Shown: one piece after another, positions 54,032-64,000 of the stretch
How the letters are laid out: every line of letters starts with the position of its first letter
How positions within the stretch are numbered: the stretch's first letter is position 1
From: Stichopus chloronotus
Lineage: Eukaryota > Echinodermata > Holothuroidea > Aspidochirotida > Stichopodidae
Direction: 5' to 3'
Assembly: GCA_021234535.1 (NCBI GenBank)
Contig: CM037832.1
Coordinates: 6,669,135 to 6,733,134 of the forward strand
Length of the DNA stretch: 64,000 nucleotides
Notes under the pieces: model-generated
What the model was told of the DNA's origin: nothing
What the model saw: only the letters and a program-made list of their open reading frames with translations
The model's database searches: none
Position numbers and translations under genes: made by a program

Positions 54032-55410
54032 TCTCTAGCTCTGCAATCTGTCAGTCAGAAGAAGAAGAGTTGCGCCATCACATTTCTACATTTTCCTTTG
54101 GAACGCCAAAAACTTGTTGCTGTATTAAAGACAAAAACTCATCACCCCAAACAGTTTCAATTCTCCCAACCACCAACGTCTAGTCCCTCCCTCAGCCTGT
54201 CTAAAATCCCCTACATGTGAAATCAAAACAATGGATCCCTGTGTACGCTGTGTAATATGAGTTACTCTGCATCTTTCGAATTTGCTGTCAATCAAAGAGT
54301 ACTGTAACTCAGAACCAGTTGAGAGTTTTACTTTCCAGATTCCGGAAAGTAAAAATATAGCTTAGAGTGGTGAGTTACGGCCTTTAATCTGGATTGTTGA
54401 AGGAGCTCGATTCACAAGCAAATTATTATAATTACCAATGCTACGAAAACCTTCTGTGAATTTGAATTCGTATGGCTAGGGCGGAATGAGGCCAAGGAGT
54501 AAAGATTTTTCAAATTATATGTATTTTTTTTATCATGGACTTCAAAGGAGATCGAAAACTCTATGTAATATAAAACAGAAGTGTACTGACAAGTGTCAGA
54601 CAAATATCTTCCCCGAAGTTTCATTCAAAAATATTGTTTTCTTGCCATGTTACACACTTTTGAAATTCAGGGCATGATTCTGTACGTAACCTTAACAGTG
54701 CCATTAAGATAAGAATACCTTGCCCATTAAGTTTACAATTTTCTGCAAAATGTTTAGATAACAAGAAACTATATATCAAAAAAAAAAAAAACAATCAAAA
54801 CAAGCTATATTTTCTGCAAGCTATATTTTATTTATTCCATTCCTAGTGAGGAATTCAACCATTTTCTGCCAAATGTTGACTTGTTCACATCTTTTTAAGA
54901 GGGCAATTCAACCGTTAAAGCGAAAGGTGCCCCTGATTTGTCGTCTGCATTAATTAACGGTCACAGTTAAACTTGGTATCTGGATGAGGCTCCATACTGT
55001 GCATTTTAGACATACAGTTGCTAGCTACATCTAGTGATGCTCGATGGTTTTAATTTTTCAACCCTCATCCTTGTGAACATTTTGTCGCTGGTTCGACATC
55101 GGTCTCAATTAAACGGCGTCTTTCTCGTCCCCACTTCAGCTTCATCGCTGTTTGCAAAGTGCAAACGACGACCATCTGACATCGTTTGGACCAAAATCCC
55201 ACTCCTCGATGTCCGTTTAACGTCACTCCGACGTCAGCAACTGGACTGCAATATTGTCAGACCTCAATCTATGGTCGTTTTTCAGTCGCAACAGGGTGTC
55301 CCTTAGAATGACATGCAGGTACGTCGTCGGACGTACCTCCAATCATTATACGACCTAAATCAGACCAATTGGACCCCAAACCAACGTTTCAAACGACGAC
55401 GAAATATTTA

Positions 55411-55622
55411 CAGGCCCGTATCCAGGGCGGGGGTTCAGGGGGTTCGGACGAACCCCCCCCCACCTCACAAGATCTGGAGTTCCACTCAACCTATGATAGT
55501 AGGCCTACGTTAGCAACATATACAATGGAGTTTTAATTTGTTGGTCATAATTAGCGGGTAAAATGTTCCACTTGTGGTAAAATCGAACCCCCCCCCCACT
55601 GAAAAAGCTGCATACGGGCCTG
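55411..55622. mobile_element. Short TIR element with CAGGCCCGTAT termini
   Basis: Starts CAGGCCCGTATCC and ends with the near-complement GCATACGGGCCTG. ATTTA lies directly outside both ends, a likely target duplication. The interior has a second inverted pair (GGGGTTCGGACGAACCCC) and long C runs. 212 bp, no coding. Confidence 0.75.
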
Positions 55623-55719
55623 ATTTAGAAGGATGCCACTGACTTGTTGACGGCGGGCAGTGGCGCAGGGGAGGGAGAGGTATTGCCCTCACCCGGTACT
55701 TCGTTTAACTCAAGCCCGG

Positions 55720-56290
55720 TCACAATTGCTTAAAGAACTTAAATTTCCACTGCATTCTTAAATAAATTAACACATCTTCCCATCACACTAAATTCTCAGG
55801 CAACCCATTCCACTCTTTCACTACCCTCTGAGAAAAGAAGCGACGGCGAATATTAATCCTACTTCGAACCTTCTGGACTTTAAGGCAGTGATCTCTTGTA
55901 ATTTTACTATTTGTATACTTGAAAAAATCAGAAAATGATAAACTATGATCAAAACCATGAACAATCTTTTTAGACTTGTATCAAATCTCCACGTAATCTT
56001 CCCACTCAAGTTAAGAAAGATTTAAGAGACGTAATCTACTGTTGTAGGGAACACCCTTTAAAAGACTAATCATTCCAGTAGCCCTTCGCTGGCTTCTCGC
56101 CATTCTGATTAATGAATAATGACTGAAGAAACTGGACTTTTTAACAATAGATTCCATGACCTTACAACCACCAGTGAGACTGACAGGCCTGAAATTACAA
56201 GGCTGTGACTTATCGCCCTTCTTAAAAATTGGGTTAAATTTTGAGTTAAAGTTATTAGAAGCCAGTAACACAAAAATGATGAGTAAATGA
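55720..56290 (-). pseudogene. Decayed non-LTR retrotransposon (LINE) reverse transcriptase fragment
   Basis: The minus-strand frame 56271-56011 contains FKKGDKSQPCNFRPVSLTG, the early RT block of LINE polymerases. It then jumps to QRRATGMISLLKG...RLRLLNL, a block normally near the end of the ORF. A shifted frame continues to RRFFSQRVVKEWNGLPE near 55790-55855, the usual C terminus. The catalytic palm between the first two blocks is deleted and stops interrupt the rest, so it is inactive. Confidence 0.85.
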
Positions 56291-56364
56291 CCTCAACAAA
56301 ATTGTTTCCCCTCCAGGGGCTTTACGAATATGGAGAGAAAGCAACTTATTTACAACTACATCAC

Positions 56365-56522
56365 GGGAAAATTAGATTATTAATATGTAATTACAGATTA
56401 TTAATCTGCAATTACAGATTATTTATCTGTAATTACATAATCTGTAAATACAGATTAATAATCTGTAATAGCATATTAATATCCTGTAAATACAGATTAA
56501 TATTTTTTAATGATAGATTACA
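56365..56522. repeat. AT-rich array of palindromic ATTACAGATTATTAATCTGTAA units
   Basis: Alternating ACAGATTA and TAATCTGTAA motifs over about 160 bp, capable of cruciform formation, ending about 200 bases upstream of the MPHOSPH6 ATG. Confidence 0.7.
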
Positions 56523-56717
56523 TTATTTTTTTTTAGATAGCACTAATAGGCTTTCGTGCTATTGGGCGGCCTCTTACAAATGTCTTTTTATCTTAATTAA
56601 AAATTCCACGAATTCGGAGATGAATTTGGTGCTACCTTCAAGTTGTTTGGGAATCTCTACCTGAAAACGAGGAAACCGATCAGCGATCGTGAATTTATAA
56701 GCCCCTTGTTCATTGCC

Positions 56718-59700
56718 ATGGCGTCGTCAAATAAAATGCAGCTTTCTAAGAATGTTAAGCAAATGAAGGTAATTATTGTATCTCATAATGTTAATTAAAC
56801 AGTAGCATTATTGGTGCGAACACGAATTTCATTTGTGGAATTTCGTGGAACCGGTACGAAGGTGGTCTTACACAGTTAACCTATTGCCAATAATCCAGAT
56901 CAATTATCTGGAACCTAGGCCTCAACAAATCAGGCTTACTCAGTCAGTGTTGTTAGTGTGGTACTAATTTAGAATCAGTGACCGGAAGTGATGTATTCTT
57001 GCTAAAATCCTTGTGTTTGCCTAATTTCACCCTAAACTTATCCCTGACTCTCAATTGTAACCATGGTTGGTGGTTATTTAGGTTAAAGCTTGGCCTAAAT
57101 AGCTTTTTGCACCTTCAACTTGGTTTATTCTTATCAAATACTTAATCCTAACCATCATCAATAACCTTGTATGGTGGTCACTGATTCTAAATTAGAGCCG
57201 TTAGTGTTACTAGCACTGCAGGGCTGGATGACTCGAGAACGGTCTCGAGTTTGCTGATATCATGTACACTATTTGTACGTACAATATTGTTGCTGCATAT
57301 TACATACAGTGCATTAAGTCAGTGGGCAGTATGAACACTCAATCTCATGCTTCAAGGCTAAGTTAAAAGTAGCATGGATTTCAACAAGAACTGTTAAATG
57401 CAGCATCCATTCTGTATACAGTGTTGCATAGGCCTGGTGCTGCATGCATGGTATCCAAATTTATGTGGTACAGTAAAACTTCTGCTAGCTTCGAGCCGGA
57501 ATAAGATAGATACCCCCGCCCCCCCCCCCCCCCGTTAAAGGGAAATAGGGCGTTTAGGATACACCAACATGACCTACAAAAGAAAATAGCTTTAATCATT
57601 GTTAAACCATACAGTCTCATCAATAAACATCTACCAAAGCTTCATCTCCTAAAACATTAAGCATGTGTATAGTAAAGTGTTAATTTGTACTATCCCTTTA
57701 TGCCTACTTTAGCACAGGAACCTTGGGACTATCCAGCCATGCATGTGACTCCCACATGTATAGGAAGTATAACTGTTGATTATTCATATGTCCAGTATCT
57801 GGTCAGTGGAATCCTTTGTCCTGCAAACTCACCACCCTTTTTAGCCACTAGTGTAGATCGATCCACATAGAAATATAGGACTATGCCCATTTGAGCTTTT
57901 GGAGCTTTTAATTGTTCATTCTGGATTAAATTGTGATATTTATCAGAACTAGGGTTTATTCTTGTTTACTCCATTGCCATGTTTAAGCATACATATACCT
58001 TTCTCAAACGAAAGGTTAGTCGTTTATTCTTACGCTGAGTGAGGTGTAGTCTCACTGCTCTGCACCCATGTGGGCTTGCACTCCATCTTTTGTTGTCAGC
58101 CAAGCAACATGCAGACTTTGCAAAGTCTTTCTCGGCAAATGAATTCTTCTTCTTGGTACATTCCTCACAATTTACGCTGCAGCCTACTTATACCCAACCG
58201 AGGATATGTACCCATCTAGTAATCGCGTTTCCCCGTGACCACCGTCCACCGGAAATACTTGGACACTCGATATAATTATGTACAAATAAATAGTCACGTT
58301 TGACATTACAGTTAATACATATTAAAATACTATGCGTTGGTCTCGTGAAATGAGCCAGTAGCAGCGACCGAACAATGAAAGAAAATAATGGTACCTAGGC
58401 TAACTTTCACCCTATCACCAGATTTGCCCACGGCAGAAATAGGATATCGCTAAGAGAGACCTGAAACAGTTGAAGGAGAGTAGAATATTACCATGATAGT
58501 TACATACTGTGACTTATCAGTCGTAGGTCCTTTCCCCATCATCACTCCCATCATTTCTCACGATGGCCGTGATTGGCTTCTACCGAATTTGGTCGCGAAA
58601 AACAATGGTTTTAGTTAAAAGTAGTGTGCATAATTAAAACAAGTGTCCAGAGTCTGCGAGGGCAGCGATCAATGAGGGGAGTAAACACTCTTCAGGAAGA
58701 GCAGTACTGTAAATATATGGATGTTCCTTCAGGGGTGGCAGTTCCAAGATTAGGAACAGATTTTCCAGCCCAAGCAGACTCTTCAGAGTCTAAGCAACAT
58801 GTGGCCAGAGAGTTGTGCGTAAAGACTCTTTACTGTTTTGGACTTCCTCCAAAGACAAATGAAGTGTGCTGCATATTGGTGCCTTTTGGGTTTGGGTCGT
58901 AGACGGTGACATGGTACTGTTTGGTCCTTTGGTGATGCCTTTGTAACTTATTCACTTGGGTCTGAGGCTGTTCTTTTTTTTTCCTTGATGCCTTTTCCTA
59001 ATTGGTCTCTTTTATTTGCTCCTGTCTTTTCCTTGCTGTGGTTGGAAATAAATTTGAGTTCAACTGATGAAGCGTTGTTCGTTACTGTCGTCATTTGTTT
59101 GAGTTGACCTGCTGCTAAGTTCCCATCCCTGTGCCCGCATTCCTTTCACATGAACATCGGAAGATGCATCAAATGAATTTTGATAAGTTTGTGTGAACAA
59201 ATTAGTGTTGAGCAACAAATAACTGAATTTTGATCTGTGAGAAACTTACTCTTTGAAAAAAGGATATTGTCTTTCCCTATTTTGAATAATCTATCATTCT
59301 ACATCCACAAACATCGGTTTCAAAAATATGGATGTTTTCCCTAAAACAGACGCCCTTTTTCCCTTTTAAAGCTTAATCAAGAAGAAATTTTTCGTTGAAT
59401 TGCGACCCGTATGTACGTACGTATGCATTTCAACAGTTTCTGAAGTAGCCTACTTACGTTACTGTTAAAAAATTTACAAATCTTTGATACTTACACTCTC
59501 AAAACGACATCTGTATGGCATAGTGGAAATGTTGATGCAGTAAGGCTGAACTTGCTGAATTTATCTGAATGCACTGAAAAATTATAATACATACAATTTC
59601 TTTGAACTGATCAGAACAGGCTTCCCTTTGTTCCTTCTGCTCTCCATTTATGGTTAATGTGTGAGGATATTGATCTTTTGTTTTGTTAAATCTACTTATT

Positions 59701-62700
59701 GTTTGGATCTACTGAGTGATGGCCATCTTTAACATGAGGAGAGGAAATTAAGGTTAGCACACTTAGCATAACTTTAAGACTTTTATTGTTGTTCTCTTCC
59801 CCTTTCACTCAAAACAAAACAACATCAATTTACACAGGGACTTGTGGACTCGGACCTAAAGACTCGGACTCGAGCACCATGCACTCGGACTCGGACACTA
59901 AAGACTCAGACTCAGATCGGGTGGACTTGACTGCAGCCCTGGTTACTAGTAATAGTATTTTACTTTTTAGGCCTAGCTGTTACTGTATTTGATTTGTTTG
60001 GTACGACTTTAGAATCCGTGACCACAAGAAACGTCAACAAGGGTAACTAAAAAGTTACAAATACTAGGGTCTGTGTAAAGTAACAGTCGCACAACAGTCC
60101 CAGCCCTAACCCACTATGCTGCAAGAGGGAATTCAGCTGAAGGGTGTTCAAAGATATATTTATACTATACATCCCCGATCCCCTAGCCCTGTAATATAGA
60201 CATATATCCTAACCCTATATGCTATTGCTGGCAGTGCAACCAGTACTTATTCAAGAATATCGCTGTATATTGTGTGTAACGTGTGTGCGCGTGGTCATGG
60301 ATTCTAAATTCGAGCTGATTTGTTTATCTAACATCCCATATGCGTATACCAATTTGTACTGGGAATTTGCTTAGCCTATTGATGCAAAAAAAAATGTACA
60401 TATTACGTGTCCTAGTGAATTTCTGTGTCTATAGACTATTTATCATATATTGAGAGGTAGCCATCGACTGTGCGGGCCTGTGGAACACGCCTCTTGCCTA
60501 ACATTAACAAATCACGACTTTTGAAAGCTTAGGTTAGACAAATTGAAATAGTGAAGCACGCCACCATTTTTTGTCATTTCCACACAAAATCAGTGGCAGG
60601 CGCACTCGAGGGGCACCTTGGGGAAAGTTAATTTTGTGTGGGTTGTTGTAATGAATGCTGAATATTTTAACCTTCAGTGACACAATTTTTCGTTGCAATG
60701 AATTCATATTCTTTTAAGACAATACTGATTTACAAGTAAACGTTCTGACTTTAGTTTACTTATTTTTTTTTCTCCCCTTCCATGCGTTTGATACATAAAA
60801 ACATATAAACATTTATGCACATTTAGTATGCAAATACTTTGTTCACTAAATTATATTAAGTACATCCAAAGTGACACATCTCCCAGAATGACGCACCCCT
60901 AGCTATATGCTGAAACTGTATTACTTCAGACAACCTAATCTACTTTATTGAAAGCAGACGGACATAATTTCTCAAACATAGTATGTTGCTGATGAAGTCT
61001 GTCGCACTTCTGGTTCTTCGATAAGGTTTTTCCACCCTTGCCTATAGGCTAGCCTTCATATCCTAATTTGAAATGTCACTTCAACATAACAAGCCAGAAT
61101 ACACTTCAAAGTACCACCATGTCTCCAAAATGATGATCCACCTGCTAGACATAAGTTAACATGATACATAGACCTCATGGCTTATGATACTCTGACATTA
61201 GACTTTGCTTACGACTCTACAAAAGTTACAACGTGTCAATTTATGTGCATAAAGGTATTTCTAACAACAGAAATCTTGGGTTTCCTTTGTGTGCAATTTT
61301 AAAAGAGGAAGGGACAGCACAGAAAATCTTTTAATGTCATAACATTTGTGAGTTACTGCTTGTACTAAAACCCCATCTGAATGAGTGCTTTGGATTTTCA
61401 CCAACTTCATAATCATTATTATGATGAGGTGTATCATTCTAGGTGCAACCATGCTATATTCAATGTCTGTGCATTATGCATGTGCAGTATCTGTGCTTAT
61501 CAGTTTTTGCTGGAAATAAATATGTCTAGGGCTGGCGTAGCGGATTTGGAATTTTAAAATCTGGCCGGAACTGCATTTTTCGGATTCACACAAAATCGCC
61601 TGCTGGAAGTCCATCCGGATTTGCTTTAGTTAGTCAAATGGAAGAAACAGAACCTTATAGGTGGGGTCATGTGGCTATTTCATTTCTACAGTAAGAATCT
61701 TGGCATTTCTATTTGTAATACAACCAGAAAGCCTTCCCGTGAAAATCTTTAATCTTTTCTTCAATTCAAGTTCATTTTGGGTCATATTATTGAGTTGTGT
61801 GTAATGGTAAGAAACTTTTCCAATACCCCTTCAGGGGGTTAAGTTTAGGGGGGCTTTTGTGTTCCTGAATTTGAAGCTTGCAAAGCCTGACAAGACGCTG
61901 AAAATTATGAATTGAGTGCTTAATTTGTCAGTCTGTGCAAATCAGGGGACTGAAACTAGGTTCACAAGAAATTGAAGAAAACATGTGTACCATGCATCAC
62001 TTAGAAAGGAAGTCAGTTACAAAAAAATCAAAATTAAGATCAAAGAAGCATTGTTAATCAAGGTATGCAGACCTACACTTAACATGCGATTACTAGTACT
62101 ACAGCATGGCTCATCATATAATTTATCTGTTTTCTGACTCTACTTGTAATTGTCTACTGAAGAATACCACAGTCTAAAGTCAAGTTCTTTCTTATGTTGT
62201 ATATTTTGTATATTGAATAGTTCATGCAGAAGAAGTATGGTGAAGCAAATGCTGCTGAAGAAGAAGAGGCACTGAGGTCAAAGGTTGATGAGGACCACTG
62301 GGTGTTAGACCTGCCAGACCTGGATGTCAAAGAGTATGTACCATAGAAGATAGAACAGTATACATTTGGTCTTCAGTTCCCCCAACATAATGTGTGTACA
62401 AGCAGTTTCTTTATGGCATGATTGCTTTGTAGGGATGAGAGGAGTTGAATGAAGCAGTGAGAGCGACAATTGTTCTTTTGAAACAAAACTTACGTGAAGT
62501 ACCCCATCTCCATTTGTGGTCGCAAAGTTTATTTATAAGACTATGAATGAGATGCACCCAAATCTTCCAACATTTTCAAAAGAAACCTTTTGAAAGGGAC
62601 TTCTTTGATGCCAAATGATGTTTGCCATCTTGCATATGTTTAATTGCATTTCGGAGATCATTACCATGGATGGTCCTTTCAGCCAAGTGGTAAGGACTTA

Positions 62701-63784
62701 TCAACTATGAATTGCATCGTTTACGCATTGTTGGAAGTAATTCTTGGGCAGAACTGATTAACTTGCAATAAGAAAATGTGTGTGTAGAACCGATACCTTC
62801 TCTTTCCCCACTGATATTTTTGTCCTGGACATTTTACATTCCTTAGGAGTGGTAGTACAGTCATGTAGCAGTACAATTATACAGCATACAGTGGTACAGT
62901 ATACAGTGTGACTATTAAAGTAAAAGTGTTCTTTTTCTGGACTTTCACAAGTACTGTGGAATATCCTTCATAACATGATTTAGCTTGCTCATGGTTGAAG
63001 AGAATGCCATTGTCAATGTTGCTCGTAGGATTTCCAGTTTGTTCAGATTGAATAGTTTTACCTAGAATTATTTGTTTTTTCTTTTGAGTGATTCATTTCC
63101 ACAGTATTAAATAAACTAATAAAAGAATTGTTAATCTTGATAAGAGCAATCATAATGAATGAAGAAAGCAAACAGTTTCTCGTTTCCTTTAAAATTTCAG
63201 AAGCAGATTCGAAATTGAAGACAGCTTTGTTCCTTTTGAAAATCTTCAGTTTGGTAGATTGTCATTTAAAGGAATGAATCCAGTTATCGAGGTACTGAGC
63301 TGAGTTGAATTATCGAAGTTCCATTATATGCAAAATATGTTGCTGTGACATTTTAATGTTGAGAGGACGAAGTTTTGTCCTGAGTATACCCTTGCTTAAT
63401 ACAGTTAGTGCACCGGTAAGGTAGTACATGACTCTGTATATGACACAAGGAATGTTTTCATCTTGGAATAAACAGAATGCTATTCATTCATCATGAACAT
63501 GAAGTTAAAAAGTTAGTTAACTCAGACAGCTATGTTTTGTTTTTTGCAAGAAGAATTTGCATTTCTTTTGTGATGACATTGTTGCCATTAGTATGACTTC
63601 TATTCCTCCCATTGAAGTTCCATTCTTTATCATCCTTTGTTCTTCTGGCATTCATTAATTCTCTTACTGATGCTACTTCTGATTTTCAGAAATTAATGGC
63701 AAACAGAAAGGCCGAAAAAGAGTCTGCAGAAAGCGATGCGAGGGAAAAGGAACTTGCGGTATCCGATGAAGAGATGGCAGCTAG
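56718..63784 (+). CDS. MPHOSPH6: M-phase phosphoprotein 6 / exosome cofactor MPP6, 3'-partial
   Basis: Small nuclear RNA-binding cofactor that links the RRP6-containing exosome to MTR4 and is needed for 5.8S rRNA 3' maturation. Exons 56718-56768, 62221-62333, 63201-63291 and 63690-63784, all GT-AG with matching phases (0, 2, 0, then 2 into the next exon). The product starts MASSNKMQLSKNVKQMKFMQ and has HWVLDLPDL, GRLSFKGMNPVIEKLM and AVSDEEMAAR. These match human LSKNLLRMKFMQ, HWYLDLPEL, GRMSFRGFNPEVEKLM and DVSDEEMARR as I recall them. About 116 residues are visible; the basic C terminus lies beyond the window. The ATG has a GCC ATG G context. Confidence 0.95.
56960..57199. mobile_element. 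MITE family B, copy 1 (8-bp target duplication)
   Basis: Inverted ends GGTACTAATTTAGAATCAG and CTGATTCTAAATTAGAGCC, flanked by a perfect GTTAGTGT duplication (56952-56959 and 57200-57207). 240 bp, non-coding. An 8-bp duplication points to a hAT-type transposase. Confidence 0.85.
57665..59140. mobile_element. Unclassified 1.5-kb insertion inside MITE A
   Basis: Inserted sequence with no visible terminal inverted repeats and no poly-A tail at its junctions. It contains a 92-codon plus-strand frame (58624-58902) and, 144 bases after it, an AATAAA (59047-59052). The family is not recognised. Confidence 0.5.
58624..58902 (+). CDS. Hypothetical 92-codon open frame, function unknown
   Basis: ATG to TAG, 92 residues, Ser/Gln/Glu in the middle (ADSSESKQHVARELCVKTLY) and no recognised domain or signal peptide. 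The codons after about residue 8 look more protein-like than most frames nearby, and an AATAAA follows. It could be an exon of a transposon protein, a retrocopied exon, or chance. The inferred intronic and nested location argues against a host gene. Confidence 0.25.
   Translation: MCIIKTSVQSLRGQRSMRGVNTLQEEQYCKYMDVPSGVAVPRLGTDFPAQADSSESKQHVARELCVKTLYCFGLPPKTNEVCCILVPFGFGS
59844..59920. repeat. Degenerate GACTCG hexamer repeat
   Basis: GGACTCGGAC and GACTCAGACTC motifs repeated about ten times with drift. Confidence 0.6.
60000..60317. mobile_element. MITE family B, copy 2
   Basis: Ends GGTACGACTTTAGAATCCGTG and CATGGATTCTAAATTCGAGC correspond to copy 1. GATTTGTTT occurs at both borders (59991-59999 and 60317-60325, overlapping the last base), consistent with an 8-9 bp target duplication. 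The interiors of the two copies differ. Confidence 0.8.
61228..61450 (+). repeat. Dispersed repeat, copy 2
   Basis: Direct-orientation partner of 53265-53490, within the first intron of MPHOSPH6. Copies differ by several small indels. The minus-strand 63-codon frame here is incidental. Confidence 0.75.
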
Positions 63785-64000
63785 GTAAAGAAACTCAGGT
63801 TAAATCTTTTTGTGGGTGACAAGGTGAAACATTGAATGTGACTGTAAAAAGACATTATTCTCTAGATTGAACAATTTACTAGAACATTAATGGGCATGTG
63901 GCTTGAATTACAGAGAAGCACCTGTTCCCAGTAAAAATTCCATGAATGCTGGTTTTGACTTTTGGGTGTATCAAGGTGCTTGTTGAAGTTTTACTACTGG

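Larger units (their letters stand above)
51969..56717. other. Head-to-head intergenic region between KIF15 and MPHOSPH6
   Basis: No complete gene recognised. It holds the CpG-rich patch, candidate KIF15 promoter elements, a dispersed repeat, a TIR element, a LINE fossil and an AT-rich palindromic array, each listed separately. Other open frames here (for example 55034-55306) show no recognisable domain. Confidence 0.6.
57535..59369. mobile_element. MITE family A copy interrupted by a 1.5-kb insertion
   Basis: The left half (57535 to about 57664: TTAAAGGGAAATAGGGCGTT to AAAACATTAAGCAT) and right half (about 59141-59369: GGAAGATGCATC to CCCTTTTAAA) match the two halves of the intact copy at 25463. 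The intervening DNA is foreign to that element. GCAT lies at both junctions (57661-57664, 59137-59140). A poly-C tract precedes the element at 57512-57533. Confidence 0.85.
56769..62220. other. MPHOSPH6 first intron, repeat-filled
   Basis: A 5.45-kb intron with a GTAATT donor and TTGAATAG acceptor. It holds two copies of a hAT-like MITE, a split family-A MITE, an unclassified 1.5-kb insertion, a small GACTCG repeat and a dispersed repeat, listed separately. From about 60.3 to 61.2 kb and 61.5 to 62.2 kb I see nothing recognisable. Confidence 0.7.

Noticed and set aside
56287..56664. 125-codon plus-strand frame upstream of MPHOSPH6
   Set aside because: Its Ile/Cys/Asn/Tyr repeats are translated AT-rich palindromic array, and it ends before the MPHOSPH6 ATG.

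Overview
This is AT-rich animal genomic DNA with short exons, canonical GT/AG introns and many small inverted-repeat elements. The three protein-coding genes are clear orthologues of single-copy genes found across animals. Similarity to the vertebrate proteins is high but not vertebrate-level, introns are about 0.5-1.5 kb, and there are TAGGCCTA/AACGTTAG-rich patches. A marine invertebrate, perhaps an echinoderm, fits best. The species assignment is an inference; the gene identities are not. Nothing looks bacterial or viral.

Layout. (1) 1,369-16,067, plus strand: PRPF4B (PRP4 pre-mRNA-processing kinase). Thirteen exons are visible, encoding about 1,278 residues up to the stop; the exon carrying the start codon lies upstream of the window. 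(2) 16,068-22,516: tail-to-tail intergenic or 3' UTR DNA with no recognisable gene. (3) 51,968 down to 22,517, minus strand: KIF15 (kinesin-12). I could rebuild 33 coding exons from start to stop. Every junction keeps frame and they sum to 1,401 residues, close to the human length. (4) 51,969-56,717: head-to-head intergenic region with a CpG-rich patch, a CDE/CHR-like cell-cycle promoter module facing KIF15, a 5'-end candidate exon, a small terminal-inverted-repeat element and a decayed LINE. (5) 56,718-63,784 onward, plus strand: MPHOSPH6 (nuclear exosome cofactor MPP6). Four exons are visible and the 3' end is outside the window. Its 5.4-kb first intron is a landing site for nested small transposons.

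The genes do not form an operon. PRPF4B acts in spliceosome assembly, KIF15 in spindle bipolarity, and MPHOSPH6 in nuclear RNA decay and 5.8S rRNA maturation.

The most interesting points are: a 424-residue acidic then Arg/Glu-rich exon that greatly enlarges the PRPF4B linker before the kinase; a KIF15 last exon carrying a KEN box and a CDK site, which reading through the preceding donor would remove; a 45-bp tandem array that copies the KIF15 exon-2 5' splice site; the CDE/CHR-like module; and several MITE families, including an element split by a 1.5-kb insertion. I found no evidence for a wholly new biological system.
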